A stretch of DNA of 64,000 bases from Porites lobata (GCA_942486035.1 CALNXK010000015.1:3496501-3560500), one strand, 5' to 3'. Positions 17,985-30,273 are shown, numbered from the stretch's first letter. Numbers and translations: made by a program. The notes: generated by a model not told the origin, from the letters alone.

Positions 17985-20520
17985 AAAGACAGCTGAAAAG
18001 CTCTATGACATTTTGAAGCCAAGGTGTACAGTTCTTTCAAACAAGTAGCACATGTGTATTAGTCCAAGAGATTTAAGAATTGTTCATTTTCAAATTCATT
18101 TAGGAATTATGTTGTATTATTGACTGAAAACATTAAGCACTGACTGACTGGTTGACTTGCTGACTAACTGACTGAATGACTGAATTTTTGACTGACAACA
18201 TTTACTGATTTACTGAGCAGACTTACTACCTGACTGATAGACTGACTGTCTAATTGTCTTGCTACATGTAGCTGACTGACTGATTATAATGACTGACTAA
18301 CTGAAGTATTAACTGACTGATTGGCCTTAATACTGATGGACTGACTGACTTACCTGTACTTGGTAACCGACTGACTCATTGACTGACAAAATGTCTGACT
18401 TGTTGTTGACTGACTGACTGATTAACTAACTTTCTAATTGACTGGCTGAATGACTGACTTATGGTTGACTTTCAAACTGGCAAACCAATTGACTAATTAG
18501 CTGACTTGTTTAACTGACTGACTGGCTGGCTTTCTTGCTGATTGAGTGGCTGTCCATTTGACTGGCTTACTGATGGACTGACTGATTAACTGACTGATAG
18601 GCTTAAATGTTGACTGACTGACTTATTGCCAAACTAACTGACTTGCTGACTGACTGACGTGTTTATTAATATGCTGAGTAACTGACTGATTTATGGACCA
18701 ACTGGCTTATACACTGGCTAACTTACTAACTGCCTGACTGAGTTACTAACTATCTCATGGACTTACCGAATGGCTGACCTGTTGACTGACTGACTGACCA
18801 AATCGCTGACTTACAGAAGCTGTTGATGACCAACCAACTGACTGACTTATTGATGGACCCGATGACTGTCTTGCAGACTTGCTTAGTGACTAGCCGACTG
18901 GCTGTCCAGTCTTGCTGACTGACTGACTCATTGACTAGATGACTAACTGGTTGACTTGCTAAGTGATTCACTGCCTGTCTTATTGACTGGCTAAATGGCC
19001 CACGTTTTGACTGACTGATCCCTTGACTGATTGTGTTTTTGACTGAATGGCTGACCTGCTAAATGACTGCCTTTTTGGCTACATGTAACTAATTTGTTGC
19101 TATGCTGAATGTTTGCTTTGAACTCTTCATGCAAGTCAGCTTAAAGCTCTCGAACAGTTTGAGGTCAAAGTTTGCATTTCTTTCCAACAAGTAGAACTTG
19201 TGGTGTATAAATCTGAGAGACTTAAAAAATTGTATATGGCTCGGTTATACAAGACTGTAGCATAACTGTCGGGAATTTTCCCAGATCCTAACGTGTTAAT
19301 ATCTGGCTTTAAAAATAGAGGGAAAAGTTTCCTTTTGCTTTTGTAAATAAACTTTCCCGAGAAAAAAAGCAAAACTCTTTGTTATGACACTGATTAAAAG
19401 AAAAATTCTTATCAGTCTTTTACACAAAGTCTTGTACAAAAAAAATTAATACTCTCAAATAAAATTATTTTAAAAACAGTACAAACTTCACTGTAAGACA
19501 ATTATGAAATATGAGCTGTAGCTCCTGCAAGTGGCATAGACAATAATATTTTGAAAATGAATAAAGGAATAAAGGAATAAGAAGAACTTTAGGTTTCTTA
19601 AAATGAGAGTCATTTGATAATGAGTTTCCATTGAAATATTGGTCACCCAAAAATGATCCTTTTTCTGAAATTCACACTACAAAATCATTGAATTTATTTT
19701 TTAATTTGTACATTTATGCTGCTCACTTTTGAATTTTGTGTTTCAAAATGGAAGGGTATGGCCACTAAAAAGGCTTAAGAAGCTACTTACTACTTATCGC
19801 TGGGAATTCCTCTAGAATACATGAAAAGATTCAAATTCATTTTGAAATTAATTTTGCATCATTGACTGATAGCATTAAGCAGTTTGACTGACCAAATAAC
19901 AGACTGATTGACTGATTAGCTGACTTGCTGGCTGAGTGACTGAGTGGCTGACTATCTGACTGCCTGAATGAATGACCTGATGACCTGCTAACTGACTGAC
20001 TGGCTGACTAACTGGCTCAATGGTTGACTTTTTGACTGACAGCTGATTTACTGACGTTCTAATTGACTGGCTAACTGACTTACAGCTGTACTTTATGACC
20101 CATTGACTGTCTGATTAGTGGACTAACCTACAGCTGACTGACAAAACTGAAAGACTGAGTAGCTAACTTGCTTTACTGACTGACTTACTGACTGACTGAC
20201 TCACTGGCTATCTAGCTGACTAAGTAGCTGAAAAATATCTGATAACCTGCTCACAACCTTGACTTCTCCGATAACTGTATTATGACTGACAGCTTGACAA
20301 AATTACTGACTATTTGTTAATAAACTAGTGAACTAGAGAAATGTTGTGTGACTTATTACTTGACAAGAAGACTGACTACGTTTTTGACCAACTGATTGAT
20401 TAAATAAAAGTCTTATGACTGACAGCTGGACAAGATGACTGAGTACTTGTCAGCCAGTTGAATGATTAAACACCTCTCTTGACCAACTGTATAACTGTAC
20501 TTGTTGATCGGCTAAGTGAT
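17985..20520. repeat. degenerate TGAC blocks 2-3 with a duplicated single-copy spacer
   Basis: TGAC-derived repeat at about 18130-19080 and 19860-20520. The non-repeat DNA before each block is related: 17985-18070 (CAGCTGAAAAGCTCTATGAC, CAAACAAGTAGCACATGTG) resembles 19128-19215 (CAGCTTAAAGCTCTCGAACA, CCAACAAGTAGAACTTGTG), and both blocks open with ATTGACTG..A.CATTAAGCA. The array therefore partly arose by duplication of a roughly 1.1-kb unit. SVSQ-rich open frames here are repeat artefacts. Confidence 0.7.
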
Positions 20521-20540
20521 ACGTGTAAGTCTAAGCGATA

Positions 20541-21253
20541 GCCTGCGAGCAAGCTCTTCTATTTTGGTGAGCAAAACAAGCCACGCCACACGTGGCACCA
20601 AGGAAGGGAGAGCTTGCAACGATCTCTCATAAATTTTCATTTGTACTTTGCTCAGACAAAGGGAAATACCACTGGCTGAAAAATGACATTCCGGAAATCA
20701 AAGTTGATTGATAACAGGCCTAGCCTAGCCCTAAATTTTCACAGAAACGTAGAAACATGATGCTCTTATCGCCAAATCCTGTGTTCAGTCGGTGATTGCT
20801 GAACTCACTCCGAAAAGAAGACCAGCAGAGGAAGAAAGTCGCTTTCTCCTTCTGTGAGAGATAAGTGTTAACTGTGTGTCAAATTTGGTTCTCAGGGTAT
20901 CATATTCGAACCGAGAACTTGTTTCAGCCCTCAAAGCAGACGGGCTCATTTGATGTGATTCTCGCGAAGCTGTACGAGTGAAAGTGATGGATTGCCAATA
21001 GAATATTGCGAGCCAAGGATAGGTCGGACTGAGTTTCAGGCGGTTGTCACTTTTCTAATCTGTGGCACAATTGTGGTGACAGTTTTCACGCTTTGCAGTG
21101 TCCTAAGGTTTCTGGGGTGGAAAGGAAAATTTATGAGAGATCATTGTAAGCTCTCCTTTCTCTCCCCCATCGCCCACTTTTGTGTCTCCTCTTGCATGCC
21201 TCTCATGCATCTACTTTTCACAATATCCCCAAATGGAGAGCTTGCTTGCAGGC
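20541..21253. mobile_element. MITE with GCCTGCGAGCAAGCTCT ends inserted in TGAC repeat
   Basis: Left end GCCTGCGAGCAAGCTCT; right end, reverse-complemented, GCCTGCAAGCAAGCTCTCC. TA flanks both sides (20539-20540 and 21254-21255), consistent with a TA target duplication. It interrupts TGAC-type repeat. Related ends occur at about 1370-1415, 13090 and 16303. The open frame at 20992-21264 crosses the right end and is not supported as a gene. Confidence 0.7.
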
Positions 21254-21257
21254 TACT

Positions 21258-23570
21258 GTCTTGACTGACTGATTGACAAGCTAGCTGATCACGTGTTGAC
21301 CAGCTAAGTTATTAGATAACTGCCTCGACTGACTGTATGACAAGCTGGCTGATCACTTGTTGACCAGCTGAGTTAATAGATCACTGCAGTCTTGACTGAC
21401 TGTTTGAAAAACTGGCTCATCACTTGTTGACCAGCAAAATGATTACACAACTGTCGCCACTGACTGTTTGACAAACTGGCTGATCACTTGTTGACCAGCA
21501 GAATTGTAAGATAACTGTCTTGACTGTCTGTATGACAAGCAAGCTGATCACTTGTTGACCAGCAGATAGTGATTAGACAACTGTCTAGACTGACTGTTTG
21601 ACAAACTAGCTGATGCCTTGTTGGCCAGCTGAATGATTAGCCAGTCTAGAATGACTGTTTGACAAACTAGCTGATGCCTTGTTGACCAGCTGTGTGATTA
21701 GATAACTGTCTAGACTGACTGTTTGACTAGGTAGCTGAGGCCTTGTTGACCGGCTGAGTGATTAGATAACTGTCTAGACTGACTGTTTGACAAGCTTGCT
21801 GATCACTTGCTAACGGCTAGCTGATTGCTTGTTAACCAGCTGAGTGGCTGTATGACAAGCTGGCTGATCACTTGTTGACCAGCTAAGTTATTAGATAACT
21901 GTTTTGACTGACTGTTTGACAAACTGGCTGATCACTTGTTGACCAGCTGAGTGATTACATTACTGTCTAGACTGACTGTATGACAAGTTAGCTGATCGCT
22001 TGCTGACCCACTGAGTTATTAGTTAACTGTCTTGACTGACCGTTTGATAAGCTAGCTGATCACTCATCTTGTTGACCAACTGAGTGATTTGATAACTGTC
22101 TTGACTAACTGTATGACAGGCTGGCTGATCATTTGAAGACCAGCTGAGTGATTAAATTACTGTCTTGACTGACTGTATGACAAGCCGGCTGATCATTTGT
22201 TGACCAGCTGAGTGATTAGATAACTGTCTAGACTGACTGTTTGACTAGGTAGCTGAGGCCTTGTTGACCGGCTGAGTGATTAGATAACTGTCTAGACTGA
22301 CTGTTTGACAAGCTTGCTGATCACTTGCTAATGGCTAGCTGGTCGCTTGTTAACCAGCTGAGTGATTACATAACTGTCTCGACTGACTGTTTGAGAAACT
22401 GGCTGATCACTTGTTGACCAGCTGAGTTATTAGATAACTGTCTTGACTGACAAATATGACAAACTGGCTGATCACTTGTTGACCAGCTGAGTGAATACAT
22501 TACTCTCTAGACTGACTGTATGACAAGCTAACTGATCACTTGCTGACCCGCTGAGTTATTAGATAACTGTCTTGACTGACTGTTTGATAAGCTAGCTGAT
22601 CACTTGTTGACCAACTGAGTGATTTGATAACTGTCTTGACTAACTGTATGACAGGCTGGCTGATCATTTGAAGACCAACTGAGTGATTAAATTACTGTCT
22701 TGACTGACTGTATGACAAGCCGGCTGATCATTTGTTGACCAGCTGAGTGATTAGATAACTGTCTTGACTGACTGTATGACAAGCTGGCTGATCACTTGTT
22801 GACCGGCTAAGTTATTAGATAACTGTCTTGACTGACTGTATGACAAGCTGGCTGATCACTTGTTAACCAACAGAGTTTTTAGGTAACTGTCTTGACTGAC
22901 TGTTTGACAATCTGGCTGATCACTTGTTGACCAGTAGAGTTATAAGTCGTGACTGACTGTATGACAAGCCAGCTGATCATTTTGTTGACCAGGCCCCGGT
23001 TGTTCAAACGTTGGATAGCGCTATCCAGCAGATAAATCACTATCCAGCGTATAACGCAATTGTTTCCCGTAATACGTATCTGCTGGATAGTGATTTAACC
23101 GGTGGATAGCGCTATCCAGCTTTTGAACAACCTGGGCCAGCTGAGTAATTAGATAGCCGTCTTGACTGGCTGTTTGATAAACTGGCTGATCACTTGATAA
23201 CCTGCAGGGTTACTAGATAACTATCTTGACTGATTGTATGACAAGGTAGCTGATCAAATGTTGACCATCTGAGTGATTGCATAACTGTCTAGACTGACTG
23301 TTTGACAAGGTAACTCATCACTTTCTGACCCACTGAGTTATTAGATAACTGTCTTGATCGATCAACTGTTTGACAAACTGGCTGATAACCTGTTGACCAG
23401 CTGAGTGATTAGGTAACGTACAGGTCACTGTCTTGGCTGACTTTTTAACAGACTGGCTGATCAGTTGTTGACCAGCTGACTGGTAGGATAACTGTCTTGA
23501 CTGACTGTTTGACAAACTGGCTGATCACTAGCTGACCAACTGACTTACTGGCTAATTTACTAACTGACTG
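21258..23570. repeat. 64-bp minisatellite derived from TGAC repeat
   Basis: Roughly 34 tandem copies of a unit of about 64 bp (TTGACTGACTGTATGACAAG, then CTGGCTGATCACTTGTTGAC, then CAGCTGAGTGATTAGATAAC, then TGTC). Spacing between successive units measures 64 bp, for example 22827 to 22891. A variant pair (GACTAGGTAGCTGAGGCC followed by a GCTAGCTG unit) recurs about 519 bp apart (21725 and 22244), indicating multi-unit duplication. A pure TGAC tract follows to about 23700. Confidence 0.85.
22991..23139. mobile_element. palindromic MITE inserted in the minisatellite
   Basis: About 147 bp with ends GGCCCCGGTTGTTCAAA and, inverted, TTTGAACAACCTGGGCC, and internal dyads GATAGCGCTATC. It interrupts the 64-bp array cleanly. 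Palindromic MITEs of this GGATAGCGCTATCC type are abundant in marine invertebrate genomes, including corals (from general knowledge, not searched). Confidence 0.7.
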
Positions 23571-23635
23571 AACGATTTAATGACTGACTGACTAACAGAC
23601 AGACTGACTGACTGACTGGCTGACTGACTGACTAG

Positions 23636-23668
<33 letters not shown>

Positions 23669-23902
23669 CGACTGATTGACTTGCTAACTTACTGAATGAC
23701 TGACCGCAGAACCTCACCAACTCATTTCATCTCAGTTTCCTTGATGGCCTTGAATGTAGAAACGTGTCTGTGTCAATCATCATCTTGCAACGACTTCCAA
23801 AAAATGAATAATTGGAAATCTATAAGCCGATAAACAGTTAAGTCCAAAAAAATTTGAAGAAATAAAGAAATGACTCAATGGAACTGTCTTCTATGTTTTC
23901 AG

Positions 23903-23975
23903 GTCAACCAAAGAGATGGAGATAAATCCCCAACTCTCACAGTTCTTAGTGAATGGACATGATAAAAGGCGGTGA
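23903..23975 (+). CDS. candidate terminal exon, unknown product
   Basis: Acceptor CTATGTTTTCAG at 23902. In the phase left by the 17195-17260 candidate it reads STKEMEINPQLSQFLVNGHD, then KRR and a TGA stop. Plausible but unrecognised; the intervening intron would be 6.6 kb of repeat DNA. Confidence 0.25.
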
Positions 23976-25223
23976 AAAAAACTTTGCTGGAACCTCTGGA
24001 AAAGTATAAAGAGATCACAAGTTCATAGGTTGGTTATTGACCTTCACTCGTGTTACTACTAGCGTGGCAAAGTAGAATGTAACTAACTTAACTAACTTAA
24101 TTCTTATATTCTGGGATCAGTCCCAGTTAAATTGGGCATTTTGATCATGTATACCTCTTTACATCCTTAAGTTTACTTAAGAGCGACTTTCTGTAAATAC
24201 CACGGATAGGTGTGCAAGATGGAAAAATCGAAATCCCCCAAACTTTGTCACAACAAAGCCCTTTGGAAACTATTTTAGAAAACACAAGACTCAGTTCGTT
24301 TGACTCAATATTTTCCAAAATAATAATTTTTTTAATTTTCACCTTCGAGAGGCCTTCAAACCACCGAAAAATATGCTTGATACCCTCGCTTCGTGAATGG
24401 AAACGGAAACTAATACCATGACTTTTCTTATATCAAACAATTTTATGATCCTTCCTTTCTACCTCAACGTTGTTACAATTTCAAAAGATTTCAATCTGAT
24501 TTTTTAATTTTTTTTTAAAATTACCCTCTAAAACAGCATTATCGCAACCATCAATTTTGCCATTTTTCAACGGCGAAAATCCCTTCCTGGTACATGGCTT
24601 TCATTAGAAAAATGGTATTCCAGAGAAAGAGCAATGTTTCCCCTATCAATCTGTGAAATAAAATTCTGGGGCAATTGAAACTGCGAGCTTTTACAACTGA
24701 AAACATTTACAGTACTCGCGTGATTTACGACCTCTGAAGTTGCTATTGTATTGATGAATACAAGGGAGAACTTAGACAGCACTTGAAACTCTGGCGCAAT
24801 TTCGCCCCTTTGCCGCCAGTTTAAACAACAAAAATGATTTTAGATTTCACAATTTTCAAAAGGAAAAGCAATTTTATTGCACGAAAGTGTGCTATGAACT
24901 TCTTGACTACAACACTTCCCTTACGTGAGTATTTGTTTACTTTTGCCGTGTTTGTAACAGAAAATATCATATAATGTACAAAACGGCTTTAGTGTCGGTC
25001 GCTGTTCTTTAAAATGCTCTCATTTCTCATGAACCAAATCGTTATAGCTATAAAAAAAAAGGAAAACGTTTTGACCTACCTCACATTATTTGACAACACT
25101 GAACCGAATCCTTTACTGCCTCCAACGAAATGAGATTGCGTGACAAAGAACTTTGAGACCCAGGTTATACCGCGAAGAAAGATACCATTCCGAAAAAGAC
25201 ACTCACGCGGTGCCTTCTGTGAC

Positions 25224-25282
25224 TATAAAAGCAAAACATGTACTAAGGATTTTGATTATTTAAAATAATCAAAATCCTTAGT
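25224..25282. repeat. small perfect hairpin in the left palindrome arm
   Basis: ACTAAGGATTTTGATTATTT is followed directly by its reverse complement. The right arm has only a partial equivalent (two copies of AACTAAGGATTTC), so this feature is arm-specific. Confidence 0.6.
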
Positions 25283-27382
25283 TTCACTGACTTATCCGCT
25301 AGAGTGATTATGAAAACGTAAGACTAAAAAAATATTCACAAGAGACTATGGAGTGGTGGGCCCTTATAGTCTCTTACTTTCAATAAACGCCTGCTTACAC
25401 ATTTTGAAATACGATTATGAATTCGTCACTTGCATCCTTAGAAAAATGACATTGAGGGGAAAAAAGCCCTAATTCGTAGTCTGAACTGTCATCCGTCCCT
25501 TCCCTCAACCCCCTAAGGGACGTCAGCCCGTTTCGGGGTGGGGCGAAGAAACGCAGAACATTTCAGTCGACTAGACATGGCGGGGCTAGAAAACCTGCAT
25601 CATTTTAGAGCACCGCTGGTGTTAAAAGCAAAGCTTTCTGTAGTTCTGGCAACCTCGAGCAAGTTTTGTATTTCTGAGCAACGTCTGGGAAAAATATAGG
25701 CTTATGTCAAGTCAGAAAAAAGTGAGCAGTTTGATAGAAAATGTCAAGTACGACTGAACCGCGCCCGTATAAGAGCCCCTAATGACTCTGGCAGGGGAGG
25801 GGGGAGGGGGGATTTTGAAATGGAGCGAAGGGGACCTAGCTCTAAGCACCTCTAGCTCTAAGCATACCGTCTGCGCTTTAGCTGTGAGTCTGCCTTGGAG
25901 ATAAATTTCGCTTATATTTTTGAGCAACTCTTTAAAGAAGATTGCAAGCCGTATAGTTGCGTCCGTCTGGAACGCTCGAGCGGTGAAACCAATTATAACG
26001 TCCCTTGCACCTTGAAAAAAAAAACCCGGGTTTTTTTAGAAAAAAAAAAGGGAAAAAGGAAAAGAAAAAAAGAGAAGGAAAGGCCGTTCGCACTAACTGA
26101 AAGCTATTGTTTTTTGCATTGCTATTGAACATCTGAAAAGGAACAGTCTTACACACGTAGCCCTCGTGGCGGTACCAGGTGAATATATCACGTACGCCAT
26201 CGTTCCAGGTATATAACCTTTACGTAAGCGTAGGATGTAAGACACACTTGCGGATACGCGTAAACATAACATGAGTTACCCAGGTGCAAAAAAATAACAG
26301 TGGCGCTACTAATGTTGGCTCCCCTCAAAAATGAAGCGTATCGTAACGTGGGGTTGAAAAGTGAGATATTCGGATATCTTCGGATAATTGATAGCGAGTT
26401 ATTTCCAGTCCACGGACTTTCTCCTTAATTTTTCGAAAGTATTTGTTCTCTCAGAAAATCCAGAATTTTGAGATTTCTTGATAGTTTTATACATACGCTA
26501 ATTATGAGATTCCTAACGATAAGTTAAATAGGTCAAGAAAAAACAGCTTTCAGTAACTTAAAATAAGTTTTTTGAAGGCGCGATCTTTGGTTTCACTGCC
26601 GAGCGTTCCTGACGGGCCCAAATATACCGGCTTGCAATCTCCTTTAAAGAGTTGCTCGAAACTGTGGGCAAAATTTATTGCCAGGGGAAACGCACAACTA
26701 AAAAGCAGGCGGTATGCTTAGAGCTAGGTCCCCTTTGCTCAATTGCAGAGTTTCCCCTCCCCACCCAGCCTCCCCCTCCCGCCGGAGTCATTAGGGGTGC
26801 TTTTACGGGCGCGGTTCAGTCGTACTTGACATTTTCTATCAAACTGCTCACTTTTTCTGGCTTGAAATGTGCCATAACCTATATTTTGGCAAAACGTTGT
26901 TCAGAAATGCAAAACTTGTTCGAGGTTGCCAGAACTACAGAAAATTTAAACACAAGAGGTGCTCTAAAGTTATGCAGGTTTTCTAGCCCCGCCATGTCTA
27001 GTCTGAAATGTTATGCGTGTCTTCGCCCCACCCTGAAACCTGCTACGGCCCCTTAGGGGGTGGAGGGAAGGGACGACATTTCAGACTACGACTTAGCGCT
27101 TTTTCCTAAGAATACAAGTAAGGAATTCATAATCGTATTTCAAAACGAGCGTGATAAAAACAAGAGACTACAGTGGAACCTCGATTTAACGAAGGGCCAA
27201 GGGACTAAAAAATTTCTGAGCCAACCAACGACGGTTTCCTTCTAAATTCATTGAAAACACTTTTCAATGGTGTACCCAGAGTACTTTTGGATCCTAGAAA
27301 TGCGTTCTAAACGGCTTGTAAAATTTGTTCCTGTTCGGTCATCCTAGGGGAACTTGCATTGAGTATTTTCGAAATTAGAATA

Positions 27383-27492
27383 CCCTGCCAGCAGAGTCGC
27401 TTCGATCTTTCCTAGATAAGTCGGGAAAGAGGAAGGCGCCTTTCTCTTTCCCGACTTATCTAGGAAAGATCGAAGCGACTCTGCTAGCAGGG
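27383..27492. mobile_element. 110-bp near-perfect hairpin MITE
   Basis: Arms of about 50 nt begin ACCCTGCCAGCAGAGTCGCT and end AGCGACTCTGCTAGCAGGGT with one mismatch and a loop of roughly 10 nt (GAAGGCGCCT). TA flanks both sides. Near identity of the arms implies recent insertion or gene conversion. Confidence 0.65.
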
Positions 27493-27886
27493 TAAAATTA
27501 GAAGGGCTTCAGCATTATTTTCCCAAAAATTTTAGATGCAATTTAACGTATCACAAAAGTGAGAATTTTTCTGATTCCTCTCTCAATCACATGTTTGAAT
27601 CCGAACATTTTAGGTTTCCTCTTTTCTACGAAAAATTAGCCTAACCTGGGATGTAAAATGTGAAAAATTAAACTTCAAGAAATCGTAGGGAATTTATAAG
27701 ATAACCTTCGAAAATTGAACAGGAACGGAACGGTCATCTCGAAATTTTTAGGCGTCCTCAAGCTATAGAAAATTCTAGGCAATATCTACTTCTCCGAAGA
27801 TATATTTTACAGAAAACAGTCGTTGAGTGCCCCTGAAATTTGCTCGCTATAACGAGGTTTCGTTATATCGAGGTTTTTTTTTCATA

Positions 27887-28323
27887 CCGTAAATCCTCTA
27901 TAAAGCCCCCCCGGGGGGGCTTATTTATTTCAAGCTCATTTGAGGGGGAGGGGCTTAATAGAGACGGGGGGCTTAATATATTTAATTTAGAAACTACGAT
28001 GGTATCGCTTCTCCATAAAGAACTAGCATACAAAGTGGAAAAGCTCAAGTACAGGAAGTTTTAGGTCATGCAGCCGAGGATCATAATCAAATCGGAACTT
28101 CCAGTTGGCAAATAAACCATCCCGGATCAGTCCACACGAAGTTTTACGGTCGTGATTGATTAATACAGTCTTTCATTTATTGGTGAAGAATAATTAGGGG
28201 TGGGAAGCGGGTGCTTGACAGAAGGGGGGAGGGGGGGCTTATTAGCTTTCTTCCCCTGAAAAGGGGGGACTTATTAGAGGGAGGGGGCTTATTTGACAGG
28301 GGGCTTTAATATGGGTTTTACGG
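27887..28323. mobile_element. MITE with CCGTAAA ends and G/C-run interior
   Basis: Ends CCGTAAATCCTCTATAAAGC and, inverted, GGGCTTTAATATGGGTTTTACGG, with TA on both sides. The interior repeats GGGGGCTTATT-type motifs. It splits the right terminal region of the Tigger-like element, so it is the younger insertion. Confidence 0.6.
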
Positions 28324-29583
28324 TATATTTTACTATTATCGAGGTAAAGAAAATCATTCGTAGGTTCTTTATATCGCGGTTCCACTGTATAATAAGAGCG
28401 TACCCCTATATAGTCTTTTGACGAAAAAATACTTTTTTAGTGTTATGTTTACGAAACTAAGGATTTCAACGAAACTAAGGATTTCCATTTTTTTACATGT
28501 TTCGCTTTTATAGCTACAGAAGGTGCCGCGTGAGTTTCTTTTTCGGAATGATATCTGTCTCCACGGTATAACCTGAGTCTCAAAGTTTTTTGTCACGCAA
28601 TCTCGTTTCGCTAAAGGCAGTAAAGGATTCAGGTCTGTTGTCAAATAATGTGAGGTAGGTCAAAATGTTTTCCTTTTTTATAGCTATAACGATTTGGTTC
28701 ATGAGAAATGAGAGCATTTGAAAGAATAGTGACCGACACTATTAGCCGTTTTGTACATATATGTACGGCAAAAGTAAACAAATACGCACGTAAGGGTGTC
28801 GTAGGTCAAGAAGTTCATAGCACACTTTCGCACAATCAAATTGCTTTTCCTTTTGAAAATTTACCACTGTGAAATCTAAAATCGTTTTTGGTGTTTAAAC
28901 TGGCGGAAAAGGGGCGAATTTGCGCCAGAGTTTCAAGTGCTGTCTAAGTTCTCCCTTGTATTCATCATGACAACTGCAAGTTCAGAGGTCGTTAATCAGG
29001 CGAGTACCGTAAATGTTTTCAGTTCTAAAAGATCGCAGTTTCAATTGCCCCAGAATTTTATTTCACAGATTGATAGGGGAAACATTGCTCTTTCTCTGGA
29101 ATACCTGATTTTTCTAATGAAAGCCATGCACCAGGAAGGGATTTTCGCCGTTGAAAAATGGCAAAATTGATGGTCGCGATAATGCTGATTTAGAGGGAAA
29201 TTTTGAAAAAAGATTAAAAAATCAGATTGAAATCTTCTGAAATTGTAACAACGTTTAGGTAGAAAGGAAGGATCAAAAAATTGTTTAATATAAGAAAATT
29301 CATGGTATTAGTTTCCGTTTCCATTCACGAAGCGAGGGTATCAAGCACATTTTTCGGTGGTTTGAAGGCCTCTCGAAAGTGAAAATTAAAAAAAAATTAT
29401 TATTTTGGAAAATATTAAGTCAAACGAACTGAGTCTTGTATTTTCTAAAATAGTTTCCAAAGGGCTTTGTTGTGACAAAGTTTGGGAGATTTCGATTTTT
29501 CCATCTTGCACACCTATCCGTGGTATTTACAGAAAGTCGCTCTTAAGTCTCTGAGTTTGATGAGTTTAACCTCATTGAATGAA

Positions 29584-29585
<2 letters not shown>

Positions 29586-29616
<31 letters not shown>
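29586..29616. repeat. TTA microsatellite
   Basis: About ten uninterrupted TTA units just outside the right end of the 5.4-kb palindrome. Confidence 0.9.
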
Positions 29617-29639
29617 TAATGAACAATTAATGAATGAGG

Positions 29640-30170
29640 CTGAGTACCTTAAGAAGAATTATGGAGATTGAGGAGGGTGTTATGATAGCACTCTCCGAGA
29701 TCTCCATAATTCTTCATATGATACGAAAGCTGAATACAATAATTGTTTTATTATTCATTCAAAATAATTCCTAGTTTAAAAACATAGCTAGTTCGTCTTC
29801 GATAGTGCACGTTTAGGGTTGTTCAGCTCCACAAATATTCTCCTATTAGCAAATGTCGCCTTTTGAGTTGTGTTCTTGCTGTTCTTGCCATGTTTTTAGC
29901 TTTCATTTTGCCTAGTTCTTACTCTTGGAATGACTGAAATGTCTGCCATTTTTGTTTTCACTATACCAAAACGACTCAACCTTGTCCCCAGGTCTTCTTG
30001 GTTAACAATGCATTAACCTGCAGAAAGCTGCGCTTTTGATGTCATTGGTTCATTAATTGCAAAATTCTTCTAAATTTTGTCATCTGCAGCTGGTTATGGT
30101 GAATTATGCATGTGCTTTTGGCCAATCAGAATCGGGAAATATTTTGAAAGAATAATAGTTATTATTATTA
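29640..30170. mobile_element. foldback MITE family, copy 2
   Basis: Shares long stretches with 5890-6985 and 36540-37077, such as TCATTCAAAATAATTCCTAG, GCAAAATTCTTC.AAATTT and GGTTATGGTGAATTATGCAT, plus a terminal hairpin GAGGAGGGTGTT...CACTCTCCGAGATCTCCATA. Non-coding. Confidence 0.6.
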
Positions 30171-30273
30171 TCATTGTTACTGTTATCATAAATTATTTTA
30201 TTATCTTGGCTACAGTCTGTTACAAAAAAGCTTAAGGGACCGTTGATTTCAGTTTGGAATTTTGTAGCATAGG

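Larger units (their letters stand above)
27171..28387. mobile_element. pogo/Tigger-like non-autonomous transposon in the right palindrome arm
   Basis: Ends CAGTGGAACCTCGATTTAAC and, inverted, GCGGTTCCACTG, flanked by TA at 27169-27170 and 28388-28389. CAGTGGAACC ends with TA duplication are typical of the Tigger/pogo group of Tc1-mariner elements. The left palindrome arm lacks it at the equivalent place (about 25345-25375). No transposase frame; it contains two smaller insertions. Confidence 0.7.
24175..29548. repeat. 5.4-kb imperfect palindrome (foldback element or inverted duplication)
   Basis: Left arm about 24175-25935 and right arm about 26625-29548 are inverted copies; for example ACTTAAGAGCGACTTTCTG at 24175 pairs with the right end at 29548, and AGACATGGCGGGGCTAGAAA at 25573 pairs with its complement near 27000. 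The central spacer is about 690 bp. Removing the 27171-28387 insertion makes the arms nearly equal, roughly 1.7-1.8 kb. Matching open frames (24567-24782 minus, 28937-29170 plus, start MLSKFSLVFI) sit in the two arms but resemble no protein I know. Confidence 0.85.

Noticed and set aside
18750..18971. SVSQ-rich minus-strand open frame (also 23318-23515)
   Set aside because: Translation of TGAC simple repeat; the composition follows the repeat, not a protein.
20992..21264. 90-codon open frame with a hydrophobic stretch
   Set aside because: It lies in a MITE and crosses its right terminus into TGAC repeat; no splice or homology support.
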